Positions 18,308-27,013 of a DNA stretch of 64,000 nucleotides are shown piece by piece. The position numbers were made by a program, and so were the translations under genes. A model generated the notes under the pieces. That model worked only from the letters and a program-made list of their open reading frames with translations. It had not been told where the DNA came from and ran no database searches. The stretch lies in contig NZ_VCHX02000123.1 of the NCBI RefSeq assembly GCF_005768555.2, forward strand, positions 46,215-110,214, read 5' to 3'. The stretch is from Streptomyces sporangiiformans. Lineage in GTDB: Bacteria; Actinomycetota; Actinomycetes; Streptomycetales; Streptomycetaceae. Numbering within the stretch: position 1 is the stretch's first letter; each line of letters opens with the position of its first letter.

Positions 18308-18333
18308 CCAGCGGCTTGCAACATCTGCCATAG

Positions 18334-18351
18334 TTATGACGAGTGTTATAT
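18334..18351 (+). promoter_or_regulatory. TetR operator-like site before the ABM gene
   Basis: TTATGACGAGTGTTATAT matches the tetR-11265 operator in 14 of 18 positions. It lies just after the ligase stop and 17 bases before ATG 18369. I infer an internal, TetR-controlled promoter for the last two genes. Confidence 0.5.
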
Positions 18352-18368
18352 ACAGAGAGGTGTATCCC

Positions 18369-18692
18369 ATGCCCGAGCCGGTAGTCCTGGTGGCGACGAT
18401 GGTCGCCAAGCCGGGCCAGGAAGAGCTGGTCGAGAAGACGTTGACGGCGGCGCTGCCCGCGGTGCACGCCGAACCCGGATGCCTGCGCTACGCGCTGCAC
18501 CGCAAGGCGGGCACCACCGGCGAGTTCGTCATGATCGAGAAGTGGGCATCGCAGGAGGCGCTGGGCGCGCACATGAAGGGTGCCGCGATGCGTGAGGTCG
18601 GCATCGCCCTGGCACAGGCACTGGCCGGACCGCCGGACATGGTCTTCCTGGACGCCGTCCCCGCCGGCGACCCGGACGCCGGCGCCGTCTGA
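18369..18692 (+). CDS. Antibiotic-biosynthesis-monooxygenase (ABM) domain protein
   Basis: A 107-residue single ABM-domain protein (VVLVATMVAKPGQEELVEKT, EPGCLRYALHRK, MIEKWASQEAL). These dimeric ferredoxin-fold proteins include YgiN-type quinol monooxygenases and detoxifying proteins; cofactors are usually absent. ATG 18369 follows AGAGAGGTG. A TetR-type site directly upstream suggests separate induction from the genes before it. Confidence 0.85.
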   Translation: MPEPVVLVATMVAKPGQEELVEKTLTAALPAVHAEPGCLRYALHRKAGTTGEFVMIEKWASQEALGAHMKGAAMREVGIALAQALAGPPDMVFLDAVPAGDPDAGAV

Positions 18693-18702
18693 CCGACCAC
18701 GG

Positions 18703-18739
18703 GGGCCGGGCCGACGGGCGACGCCGGTCGGCCCGGCCC
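18703..18739 (+). terminator. Strong GC hairpin between ABM and ADH genes
   Basis: Arms GGGCCGGGCCGAC (18703-18715) and GTCGGCCCGGCCC (18727-18739) are perfectly complementary over 13 bp with an 11-base loop. There is no T-run, which is common in Streptomyces. It could be a terminator, an attenuator or a 3'-end stabiliser within the operon. Confidence 0.55.
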
Positions 18740-18768
18740 GGGACCCCACGAAACCGAGGAGCTTTCCC

Positions 18769-19788
18769 ATGAAGAGCCTGATGTTCGTCGCGCCCGGACA
18801 GCTGCGCTTCGACGAGGTCGACGCCCCCACCGTCGTCGAGGGCACGGACGCGCTCGTGCGCCCGCTCGCGGCCACGACCTGCGATCTCGACCACCATGTC
18901 ATCGCCGACAAGACCCCGTTCTCCGGATTCGGCCCGTTCCCGCTCGGTCACGAGTGCGTGGGCACGGTGGTAGAGGTCGGTCCCGACTGCACGGAGGTCG
19001 CGGTCGGCGACGTCGTCGGCGTCGCGTGGCACATCGCGTGCGGCACCTGCGCGCAGTGCAAGCTCGGACACACCGCCCGCTGTCTCGCCCACGGCGACGC
19101 CCAGTACGGCCTTCCGGTGAACGGGGCCTGGGGCGGGACCTTCGACGAACTCATCCGCGTTCCCTATGCGGACTTCAACCTCGCCAAGCTGCCCGCCGGG
19201 GTCGACCCCGTGCACCTGGCCTCGATCGGCGACAATCTCGCCCTCGGCTGGGAGACGGTGATGCCGACCGTCGCCCAGATCACCGACCCGAAGATCGCGG
19301 TCTTCGGCGGAACCGGCTCCATCGGCCTGTACTGCGTCGACGTCGCAGTCCACTGCGCCGGCGCCCGCACCGTCTACTACGACGACGACCCGGTCAGGAT
19401 GAAGGTCGCCGAGCAGCTCGGCGCCGAGGTCCACGACGTGGGCGGCAAGCGGGAGAAGGACTTCCACCTCGCCGTGGACGCCAGCTGCAACCCCGAGCGG
19501 CTGCGCAAGGCGCTGCTGTCGGTCGTGCCCGAGGGCCACGTCAACAGCGTCGGCATCTACTTCGACGAGGTCCAGCTCCCCCTGCTCGCGCTCTACCAGC
19601 GCGGAGTCCACTTCCACAACGGCAAGGGACACGCGCGGCCGAACATGACGCCGACCCTGGAGGCGGTGGCCGCCGGCACGCTCCACCCCGAGCTGGTCAC
19701 CAGCGGAATCTACGGCTGGGACGAGATCCCCGGCGTGCTGACCTCCGACCGGGCCGGCCACAAGCCGATCTTCGTACTGGAGAACTGA
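18769..19788 (+). CDS. Zinc-dependent alcohol dehydrogenase
   Basis: A 339-residue medium-chain dehydrogenase. The catalytic-zinc ligands are Cys at about 38 (TTCDLDHH), His-Glu in PLGHECVG near 60 and a later site. The structural zinc site CGTCAQCKLGHTARC lies at about 90-104. The Rossmann loop is FGGTGSIGLY near 180. It interconverts an alcohol and a ketone with NAD(P). In the operon it would feed the ketone to the Baeyer-Villiger enzyme, as AdhD is proposed to do in mymA clusters. It is the last gene of the run. Confidence 0.88.
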   Translation: MKSLMFVAPGQLRFDEVDAPTVVEGTDALVRPLAATTCDLDHHVIADKTPFSGFGPFPLGHECVGTVVEVGPDCTEVAVGDVVGVAWHIACGTCAQCKLGHTARCLAHGDAQYGLPVNGAWGGTFDELIRVPYADFNLAKLPAGVDPVHLASIGDNLALGWETVMPTVAQITDPKIAVFGGTGSIGLYCVDVAVHCAGARTVYYDDDPVRMKVAEQLGAEVHDVGGKREKDFHLAVDASCNPERLRKALLSVVPEGHVNSVGIYFDEVQLPLLALYQRGVHFHNGKGHARPNMTPTLEAVAAGTLHPELVTSGIYGWDEIPGVLTSDRAGHKPIFVLEN

Positions 19789-20119
19789 GGCATCGGGGCC
19801 GTCGGTCTGTCGCGGAGAGCACCGCTCGAATGGCGACGCCGAGGTGATCGGCGGCCCGTCCGAGCGGTGCCGGGCCCGCGGTGAGACCGGGACACCTCCC
19901 GCATCCACGGACCGACCCACCGCCGCGCCGAGTGCTGGGCCGTCGCCGGCACGGGACTCAGGTCGGCGCAACGCGTTGACAGCGAGAAGTTCTCCGTCGC
20001 CAACAGGCGTATTCCCCCCTCCCCCCCCCGCGATCCTGCAAAGGGTGTCGGGGACGGTTCGGCCGGACCGCGGTCCCCTTGACCGGGTCGGCCGGTCGCT
20101 GCCCCGGAGGATGTCACCA
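19789..20119. other. Intergenic, nothing recognised
   Basis: A 330-base stretch with no convincing coding bias. A run of 15 pyrimidines near 20017 is the only visible feature. Confidence 0.4.
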
Positions 20120-20279
20120 CAGCAACCCGTGAGGCAGGGACCGTCCTGCCGAACGTGACACCGGCGACTTCATCCTCGTCATGGCCGGCAGCGGAGGGCT
20201 GACCAGGGCGGATCCGAGCGCCCCTGGCCACCTGTCGCTCGAAGTCACAGCAGGCTGGCACTTCTGCGCGACGACCGGT
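20120..20279 (+). pseudogene. TetR C-terminal fragment
   Basis: The two frames read REAGTVLPNVT and then GDFILVMAGSGGLTRADPS, in the order and spacing of an SbtR-like TetR C-terminal domain. There is one frameshift near 20159. The coding signal stops at 20280, exactly where an IS21-like end begins, so the insertion probably truncated it. Confidence 0.45.
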
Positions 20280-20360
20280 TGTCCTGTGCCGTCCAAGTTT
20301 GAGCGTTGCCACCGAAGATTGATGACCAGTGATGCGTGCCATCGAAGTTTGACCGGCCGG
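20280..20360 (+). repeat. IS21-like element end, left, of cassette A
   Basis: TGTCCTGTGCC is followed by three degenerate ~20-bp direct repeats, TGCC(a/g)TC(g/c)AAGTTTGA(c/g)CG, at about 20286, 20307 and 20337. Multiple internal repeats at the tips are characteristic of IS21-family ends. The same end in inverse orientation is at 22491-22550. Confidence 0.6.
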
Positions 20361-20453
20361 CGTGCTGGTGTGTCAGGGGTGGGGGTTGTGAGGGCTTGCG
20401 GAGGCCTGCACTTGTCCCAGCCTTGAGGGGGTTGTTGCCGTCGCGGGCGGGTC

Positions 20454-21464
20454 TCACGTCTCCGTTCGTCGGGTTGACCCGTGGTGGTCCCAGCGACGAT
20501 GGAATTTGGCGCGGTACTCCCTCGGCCGCTGGCCCGTGTGTCTGGCAAAGATGCCGCTGAATGCCCCGGGGTCGCGGTACCCGACGTCGGAGGCGATACT
20601 TGCGACGGTCCTGTCGGTGGTCTCCAGCAGGTGTCTGGCTCGACGCACCCGGACCCTCTGCAGGTACGCGAGCGGCGTCTCGCCGGCTTCCTCGCCGAAG
20701 CGACGGAGCATGGTTCTCGTGCTTACGTGGAACTCCTGGGCGAGGGTGGGCAGGTCATAGCGAGCGCTGAGGTTCTGGTCGAGCCACCGCTTGACGCTGA
20801 GCGAGAACTCCCTGCCCACAGTGGGTATGAGCGCCAAGTCGACATAGGGAGCCTGCGTGGAACGTGCATCATCGACAAGCGCGATACGCGCGGTGCTACG
20901 GGCGACGCGGGGGCCGTCGTGCTCGCCGATGAACTGCAGCGCGAAGTCGTACATGGCACTGAAGGCCGCTGTGGTCGTCACCCCCCGGTCGGTCACGACC
21001 AAGCTCTCCGGGCGGAGGCGCACGTCGGCGTACCGGCGGGCGAACCGGTCCGCGAACAACCAGGACGTGGTCGCTTCGCGCCCTCCGAGCAGCCCGGCTT
21101 CAGCGACCAGAAAGGCGCCCACACAGATCGATACGACAGCGGTCCCCGAGGCCGCCTGCGATCGGATCGACGCCACTTCCGGGCCCAGGTTTGCGAGTGT
21201 CGCGTCGAGATCGAGCGTGGGCGAAAGCTCGAAGCCCGGCACGATCAGGACGTCTACGGGGCAAACCGCCGAGACGTCGAGGACGGAGCCGCCGGACGCG
21301 ATCACACGCCGCCGGGGCGAGATGACTGACGTCTCGTAGGCAGGCTGAACCGACCCTTGCGCCGCGGCGACATGAGTTGCCATGGCCAGGAGGTCGGGGA
21401 CTCCGAATACCTCCGACGCGAAGCAGCCAGGGTAAGCCAGCACACCAACTCGCAGCGGACTCAT
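20454..21464 (-). CDS. GlxA-type AraC-family regulator with DJ-1/PfpI domain
   Basis: A 336-residue regulator. The N-terminal DJ-1/PfpI-like domain spans about 1-190: RVGVLAYPGCFASEVFGVPD, VVSICVGAFLVAEAGLL with the nucleophile-elbow Cys, and TSWLFADRF. The C-terminal AraC DNA-binding domain (235-325) has FHVSTRTMLRRFGEEAGETP and SDVGYRDPGAFSGIF. ATG 21464 follows GGAGGGGCC. It is divergent from the dienelactone hydrolase gene within a cassette flanked by inverted IS21-like ends. It likely regulates that hydrolase. Confidence 0.88.
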   Translation of the reverse strand: MSPLRVGVLAYPGCFASEVFGVPDLLAMATHVAAAQGSVQPAYETSVISPRRRVIASGGSVLDVSAVCPVDVLIVPGFELSPTLDLDATLANLGPEVASIRSQAASGTAVVSICVGAFLVAEAGLLGGREATTSWLFADRFARRYADVRLRPESLVVTDRGVTTTAAFSAMYDFALQFIGEHDGPRVARSTARIALVDDARSTQAPYVDLALIPTVGREFSLSVKRWLDQNLSARYDLPTLAQEFHVSTRTMLRRFGEEAGETPLAYLQRVRVRRARHLLETTDRTVASIASDVGYRDPGAFSGIFARHTGQRPREYRAKFHRRWDHHGSTRRTET

Positions 21465-21562
21465 GCGGCCCCTCCGGCACCTTTGAACCGTGGCGATATT
21501 ACCCGGATACGTGGCGATGCCGCCGCTTCTCAGAAGGGTCGCCACTCATCATCATCTCGGTC

Positions 21563-22387
21563 ATGACCATCATGCGAGGACAGAGCGACCCCTTGGACGA
21601 CTTCTCGCGGAGAGCCGTCAGCGTCGATGACGTCGACAAGACCGTGTACGTTGCCGGGTCAGGACCCGCAGTCATCCTCATGCCCGAGATGCCGGGTATC
21701 AGCCCCGACGTCGCGCGGTTCGCGCGTTGGGTGCGTGATGCCGGCTTCTCCGTGTACCTGCCCTCTCTTTTCGGCGTCGACGGCGCCTATCCGCTCGCCG
21801 AGGCAGGTGAGACCATCGTTCGACGCGCGTGCGTCAGCGCCGAGTTCCGAGCGTTTGCCGGTGGCGGCACAAGCCCCGTCGTCACATGGCTGCGCGGCCT
21901 CGCTCGCCTGGCGCACGCCGAGCGTGGCGGGCCTGGCGTCGGCGCCGTCGGACTGTGTTTTACCGGCAACTTCGCCTTGACCATGGCGCTCGAACCCGCT
22001 GTCATCGCACCCGTGGTCAACCATCCGTCGCTTCCGCTCGACGACCCCGGCGGTCTGGAGATCAGCGACGAAGACGCTGCTGCCGTGGCTGAACGCGTAG
22101 CGCGAGACGGATTGGAGGTTCTCGCCTACCGCTTCGACAACGACAGGTGGTGCACCGGCCAGCGGTTCGCGGCTTACCGAGCGCTGCTCGGGGACGCATT
22201 CGACGGCCGCGTGCTCAAAGCCGAGACGGCGAACACGAACCCTCCGCCCTTCTTCCGTGATGTCGTCGGTTGCGCCCACAGCGTCGTCACGGCACACCTC
22301 GTCGACCAGGACGGTCACCCCACCATGCAGGCCCGGAACGAGATCATCGCCTTCCTGGCCGAGCGGCTCGGGACGCAGCCGGAATGA
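21563..22387 (+). CDS. Dienelactone hydrolase family protein
   Basis: A 274-residue alpha/beta hydrolase. It has the DLH-type GAVGLCFTGNFAL nucleophile elbow with Cys (residue ~135), as in dienelactone hydrolases. An acidic residue and His (QDGHPTMQ near residue 256) complete the triad. The substrate is unknown; ring-cleavage lactones or small esters are family substrates. ATG 21563 has no strong ribosome site; ATG 21572 is nearly as good. It is divergent from a GlxA-type regulator, and both are inside cassette A. Confidence 0.8.
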   Translation: MTIMRGQSDPLDDFSRRAVSVDDVDKTVYVAGSGPAVILMPEMPGISPDVARFARWVRDAGFSVYLPSLFGVDGAYPLAEAGETIVRRACVSAEFRAFAGGGTSPVVTWLRGLARLAHAERGGPGVGAVGLCFTGNFALTMALEPAVIAPVVNHPSLPLDDPGGLEISDEDAAAVAERVARDGLEVLAYRFDNDRWCTGQRFAAYRALLGDAFDGRVLKAETANTNPPPFFRDVVGCAHSVVTAHLVDQDGHPTMQARNEIIAFLAERLGTQPE

Positions 22388-22490
22388 GCCCTTGGCGCTC
22401 CGGCACCTGGCGATGCGACGGAGCGCCGCCGCTTCCCGATGCGATCTGGTCGTCGACCTGTAGGCACTCGTGACCGCCCCTCGGCGCCCC

Positions 22491-22550
22491 CAGTGAAACA
22501 GGCCATTCAGACTTCGTTGACACAGGCTCAACCTTCAGTGGCACAGGACA
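22491..22550 (-). repeat. IS21-like element end, right, of cassette A
   Basis: Read from 22550 leftwards: TGTCCTGTGCCACTGAAGG, TTGAGCC, then TGTGTCAACGAAGTCTGAAT. It is the inverse of the end at 20280. The two delimit 2271 bp holding a regulator and a hydrolase but no transposase. I see no matching target duplication outside them. Confidence 0.6.
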
Positions 22551-22850
22551 GATAGTTGGCCAGGTGCTGGATGACCGGTGGGTGAGCCAGCGGGTGCTGG
22601 CTTGCGTGGTCCGGTCGGTGGGGGCGTTGTCGAGGAGCAGGTACAAGTCGGCGAGTGTGACGTCAGGGTGTACGTCTCCTTCAGCCTTTCCGGCCTGGAT
22701 GAGTGCGGCCAGTGCGGTGGTGGTGCGCTTGACGGCTGTGTCGGTGTCGGCGTTGGTGTCGGCGCCGATTGCGCGGGCGGCGCCCTTCACGGCCAGGTCG
22801 CCGGCGGCAGTCTCCAGGAAGCGGCCGAGGAAAGCGGCGTAGAGACGCTG
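22551..22850 (-). pseudogene. TetR C-terminal fragment cut by cassette A
   Basis: The minus strand encodes LYAAFLGRFLETAAGDLAVK and ALIQAGKAEGDVHPDVTLAD, the ligand domain of an SbtR-type TetR. The DNA-binding domain is missing: at about 22851 the sequence switches to another gene on the other strand. The 3' side ends at the IS-like end at 22550. Confidence 0.55.
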
Positions 22851-23419
22851 CCCACCAAGCCGTACCACTCCATCCAGGACCTGGTACGCCGCCACCGCGA
22901 CCCACCGATGCCTTCGGCTTCGCCGACCTCGACTTCATCCATCTGCCCGGCGGACACGCCCCCATGGTCGACTTCCGCGACGATCCGTGGATCGGCGAAG
23001 CCCTCCACCTCGCCCGCGAGAACGGCACCGTCACCTCCGTCATCTGCCACGCCCCGGTCGCGTTGACCTCCACCTTCCAGCGCATCGACGTGGACGGTCG
23101 GCCCTACCGCCTGGCCGATAGCGACAACCCCTTCCACGGCGTCGACATCAGCGTGGCGACCAAGACCGGCGAGAAGCTGGCCCTCAAGGCCGGGTATGTC
23201 GCCGTCCCCGGTGAGAAGACCAGGCTGACCTACTTCGTCGACGACGCCCTCAAGGAGGCCGGGTTCAAGGTCGCGGGCGGCCTCAACCCCACCGCCGTGA
23301 AGCTGGCCTACGACTCCGACCTGCGCCTGCTCACTGGAAACGGCCCGCAGACCATCGACCGCCAGGCCGCCAAGGTCCGCAGCGCCCTTGCTGCCGACCC
23401 GGTCCGCACCGCCGCCTGA
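22851..23419 (+). pseudogene. DJ-1/PfpI family protein, 5'-truncated
   Basis: From about 22920 the frame encodes a class I glutamine-amidotransferase-like domain: DFIHLPGGHAPMVDF, VTSVICHAPVALTS with the nucleophile Cys, and a C-terminus like Hsp31/PfpI-type proteins. The first 60 or so residues of the family are missing and the sequence abuts a TetR fragment. No good start codon precedes the conserved part. Confidence 0.6.
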
Positions 23420-23707
23420 CAGCCCAATCCCAGCGGGCGTGCGATGTCACATCCGTGTCTCGGGCGCTCTCCCATGAGCCTGAGGCACGGCCCCGTCCCG
23501 CCCAGCCGCATCGCATCCGGTCGTGCCGTCAGAGGAGGAGAGCTTCGACGTGTCGCACCGGGTGTTCATCCGCAGCACTACTGGACGCGTTCCAGCAGCG
23601 CGGGCCTGTCACGGTGGTCGTCCGCGGGGCCCCTGCTGCCAACCAAGAACCACGCTGCGGTCCGCTCGAAGGTGCGCCGGCGCCTGCTGTGGCGGAGGCT
23701 TGGAGAC

Positions 23708-24493
23708 ATGGAGGTGCCCACGCAAGCGGTGTGGACAGGCTGGATCACGTTCGGCCTGGTCAGCCTCCCGGTGCAGTTGTTCCCGGCAACGCGAAGGCGC
23801 GGGGTGGATCTGCATGAGGTGCACGCCGCGGACGGCTTCCCCATCCGGCACCAGCGCGTCTGCCAAGCCGAGCACCGCGAAGTGGACAGCCAGGACATTG
23901 CGAAGGGCTACGAGACCCCGGACGCGCGCACCGTGGTGCTGCGGGAAGAAGACCTCGAGGCTCTGCCGCTGCTCAGCAAGCACGTCATCGGCATCCTCGG
24001 GTTCGTTCCCGTCGACGGCCTGGACCCGATCCTGTTCTCCCGCGCCTACTACGCCACCCCGCACGGGCCAGCCGGGCAGCGGCCGTACGCGCTGCTGGTG
24101 GCCGCGCTGGCCAGGGCCGAGCGCGCAGCCGTGGCCAAGGTGACGCTGCACACCAGAGAGCGCCTGGCCGCGCTGTGGCCACGCCGCGACACGCTGGTCG
24201 TCCAGACGCTCCTGTGGCCCGAAGAAGTCCGCGAACCCGGCAACCTCGGATCCACCACGCCGGTGACCGGGCAGGAACTCGAGCTCGCCTCCCTGCTGAT
24301 GGCCCAGCTACCCGGCGTCGACCTTGCCGTGCTGCACGACGACTACGCCGCGGCGCTGCAGCAATTGGTAGCGGCGAAGGAATCCCGAGGCCAACTCGTG
24401 TCACCTGCCGAGCCGGAGCCGACGGTCGACTTGATGGCCGCACTGGAGGAGAGCCTGCGCAAAGCCGCATACCACGGCCGCACGCCAGACTGA
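23708..24493 (+). CDS. ku: Ku protein, non-homologous end joining
   Basis: A 261-residue bacterial Ku (AVWTGWITFGLVSLPVQLFP, QDIAKGYE, LPLLSKHVIGILGFVP, RAYYATPHG, ALVAKV-like VAKVTL). Bacterial Ku forms a ring on broken DNA ends and recruits ligase D. The Ku fold spans residues 5-245 and there is a short, not lysine-rich, C-terminus. Conserved positions are partly changed: YEVSDxDI-type motifs are YETPDAR and the usual VCQ site is kept. No ligD is nearby. ATG 23708 has weak spacing to GGAG, so the start is not certain. Streptomyces often carry several ku paralogues; this one stands alone among remnants. Confidence 0.85.
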   Translation: MEVPTQAVWTGWITFGLVSLPVQLFPATRRRGVDLHEVHAADGFPIRHQRVCQAEHREVDSQDIAKGYETPDARTVVLREEDLEALPLLSKHVIGILGFVPVDGLDPILFSRAYYATPHGPAGQRPYALLVAALARAERAAVAKVTLHTRERLAALWPRRDTLVVQTLLWPEEVREPGNLGSTTPVTGQELELASLLMAQLPGVDLAVLHDDYAAALQQLVAAKESRGQLVSPAEPEPTVDLMAALEESLRKAAYHGRTPD

Positions 24494-24815
24494 CCGCGAA
24501 CGCCATCTCCCACCACGAGCGTACGGACGACGCCCACCGACACTCGCCCTACTCACAGGAACACAGCGGGCCCGGTCTGACCGGCCGTCCGCGCCCCACC
24601 CGGGCTCCGCTCCCCTTACAAGCCGGGTCCCCGCCGGGCGGCTCAGGCCGGGATGCCGTGCAGGACCTGGCCTTGTGAGTATTTCTGATCGTCAGTCACG
24701 TCGTAGCGGTCACCGCGCGGCCCGATCGCTCGTTGGTGCCGTGTGCTGCAGGGGTCGCGGCACGGCTGAGAGGCCGCCGGGAGATTGTCACTGAGGAGGA
24801 GTGCAGGCAGCATGC
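24494..24815. other. Intergenic, nothing recognised
   Basis: No convincing ORF or repeat; reading frames lack codon bias. Confidence 0.35.
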
Positions 24816-24816
24816 C

Positions 24817-25140
24817 GTGATGCGCCTCAACACCCCCTACGAGGGTGCCCTCGGCGACTACTTCGCCGAATCGGCCACTGACGGCCCTTACAACGCTCAC
24901 ACCGACCGGTCCGCCAGGCTCGCTCTGGCCAGCGACGTCACCGGCCTGCGTGTCCTGGACATCGGCTGCGGCGCCGGGCACTACATCGCCGAACTGCGGG
25001 CGCAGGGGGGGGGCAGCCGAGGTGGATGGCGCCGAGGGCAGCGCGACGCTGCTGCGCCGCGCCCACGACCGGGTCGGCCGCGACGCGGCCGTCACGCTGC
25101 GCGTGGGTGGCACGTCAACGCGTGGGGCCCGGGAGTACTG
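24817..25140 (+). pseudogene. SAM-dependent methyltransferase N-terminal fragment
   Basis: It begins MRLNTPYEGALGDYFAES and reaches the SAM-binding motif I, VLDIGCGAGHYIAELRAQ. It then shifts frame at a run of nine G (near 25008) and continues AEVDGAEGSATLLRRAHDRV. Motifs beyond post-I are absent, so the gene is truncated as well as frameshifted. Confidence 0.6.
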
Positions 25141-25618
25141 ACGGAGGCGGTCCGATCCGCCCTGCGGGACGCCGAAAGTTCTCTGCGCTGGACCCCGATC
25201 TCGTGGCCGCCAAGGACGTGTGAGTCTTTCTGATCGACTGCAAGAGCCGAATGACCGGCCGCACCACGCACCGCCACTCGGTGCAGCGAGCCGCTGTCAC
25301 GGCCCACCTTCAGCTGGTCGCATGGACACAACTGCCAGTCCGCTACGTCTTCGACAACCTAGACGTGCTCACACCGCACAACGTCTTGGTAACCGGTCAG
25401 ACCGGCCCCCGCACCACCGTCGGCTCCGGATCCGCCTACTACCTGGTGCCCGCGTCTCGCTCGCCTTCGATGCGGTATCGGAGCGGAACAGGGCGATGCT
25501 GGGCACGGCGTCCCCGCTGTGCGTGTAACGAACCGGGCACGCCTCTCCCGAGCGGCGTGGGCCAGCGATAGCCCAGCCGTCTGCAGGCCAAGGGCGCGAT
25601 GCGATGCCAGGAGCATGG
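25141..25618. other. Unassigned stretch
   Basis: A plus-strand reading around 25251-25450 (RYVFDNLDVLTPHNVLVTG) has moderate codon bias, but I recognise no family. Possibly a gene fragment. Confidence 0.25.
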
Positions 25619-26053
25619 CTAGCGAGTCTTCGCTGCAGAGGCCTGAATAAAGAAGCTGAGAGCCTGACGAGCTGCCTCAGTACGCGTCGCAAGGTCTTGC
25701 GTGTCTGTGGCCTCGTGGATGTCGCTGGCCATCCGCAACAGCCCATCCGCCTGCTGCAACAGCTCAGGATCCGGAAGGTGGAAGGTCAAACCGTTCATGG
25801 CCTGGCGTGCTACGCCCCGTAGGCGGTGCCCCTCGAATCGGGCGGCACGATGCTCCGCGCCCTCTCGCTCCTCATCTTTGCGGTGATACCACTCCTGCTG
25901 GCTACGGATCACGTCGGTGATGGCGTTACTGAAGGCGAGCGCCGCTTGTTGCCGGTCGCTGCGCGCCGCGTTCAAGCGCTGGAAGATGTAGCCGAGAGTG
26001 GCGCCAAGAAGAGTACCGATCACGGCAACGAGGCTGGTGAGTACCTGGGTCAC
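25619..26053 (-). CDS. Single-pass membrane-anchored protein of unknown function
   Basis: A 144-residue protein. The N-terminal transmembrane helix (LTSLVAVIGTLLGATLGYIF, residues ~5-24) is followed by a charged helical domain likely to form a coiled coil (RSDRQQAALAFSNAITDV onward). This layout is common in small actinobacterial proteins of unknown role. Codon use is less GC-biased than in its neighbours, which hints at transfer. No partner gene is obvious. Confidence 0.6.
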   Translation of the reverse strand: MTQVLTSLVAVIGTLLGATLGYIFQRLNAARSDRQQAALAFSNAITDVIRSQQEWYHRKDEEREGAEHRAARFEGHRLRGVARQAMNGLTFHLPDPELLQQADGLLRMASDIHEATDTQDLATRTEAARQALSFFIQASAAKTR

Positions 26054-26089
26054 GCGCCGATGGGACCACGTCCTACAGGGACCTCGCTA

Positions 26090-26440
26090 GAAGAACGTCG
26101 AGACGGCATAGCGCGAGCTGTCTCCCTACTGAGGCGCTCGCAGGGCCGGCGTCCCATTCCTCCTGCCAGCCGCCGCGCTGCCGGGTGGGCAGCAGCAGAG
26201 CGAGGGTGGTCAGCAGGCGGGCAGTGACGACGTTGGCGGGTGCCGCGGATTGGATGACGGCTTCAGCGACGCTGTGCACTACGCGGCCGGCATCGCACAG
26301 TCCCGTCGCGCTGGTCAGGATGCGAACACGTCGAGGCTCTCGCGGGCTGCGCGGTAGCAGTTGGCCGGGGGCGCGAAGGCGATGGTGCGCATGTTGTGCA
26401 GCCGGTCGGCGAGCCGAAGAGCCGGGGCGGCAAGGAACCG
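26090..26440 (-). pseudogene. RelA/SpoT-like HD-domain fragments
   Basis: The minus strand encodes ALRLADRLHNMRTIAFAPPA and ARESLDVFA, the end of an RSH-type HD hydrolase domain (family pattern KLADRLHNMRTL...RETLDIYAP). Further left, RLLTTLALLLPTRQRGGWQE is in another frame. No synthetase domain is present. Fragment only. Confidence 0.4.
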
Positions 26441-26550
26441 CCCTCCAAGTCGGCGATGTCCTGGCTCAGTTGGCTGGCCATCCGGCGCGGCCCTGCGTCT
26501 GGAATGAGGTGATGTTCCCTGGGCTGTCCTCCGGCGACTTCGTGCGCGCT

Positions 26551-26899
26551 GAGCTGATCGCCATGGCCGACGGCTATGGCGAATCCGCCGACTCCTGGGC
26601 CGACTTGTTGCAGGACTGCGCACATCGGGGCATGCGTGCTCCCGTCCTCGCGGTCGGCGACGGCGCTGCGGACCACGAATCCGATCGAGTCGACCTTCGC
26701 CACCGTCCGGCTACGTACCAAGGTCACCCGGGGCGCCGGCAGCGCGGTCGCCGCCCTTGCCATGGTCTTCAAGCTCGTCGAGTCCGCCCAGGCCCGCTGG
26801 CGGGCCGTGAACGCACCCCACCGCGTCGCCCTGGTCAGAGCCGGAGCCCGCTTCGCACGAGGTCAGCTCGTTGAACGCTTCGAGAACCTGGCGGCGTGA
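26551..26899 (+). mobile_element. IS256-family transposase, internally deleted
   Basis: LIAMADGYGESADSWADLLQ with APVLAVGDGA is joined, by a frame change near 26670, to TTNPIESTFATVRLRTKVTR and the C-terminus ending VERFENLAA. These are two non-adjacent parts of a mutator-type transposase; the segment between them is lost. No ends were recognised. Confidence 0.65.
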
Positions 26900-27013
26900 A
26901 CAACCCCAACCGAACCACGTCTTGGCTTTTACTCCCTTGCTCTGCCACAAACCTCCACAACAGAACTGAATTCACTTATGGTTCGGTTGATGTCGTTGAC
27001 GAGGAGGTCAATC

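Noticed and set aside
16685..19971. Long minus-strand ORFs opposite the ligase and ADH genes
   Set aside because: Shadows of high-GC genes on the other strand; the plus-strand products have complete catalytic motifs.
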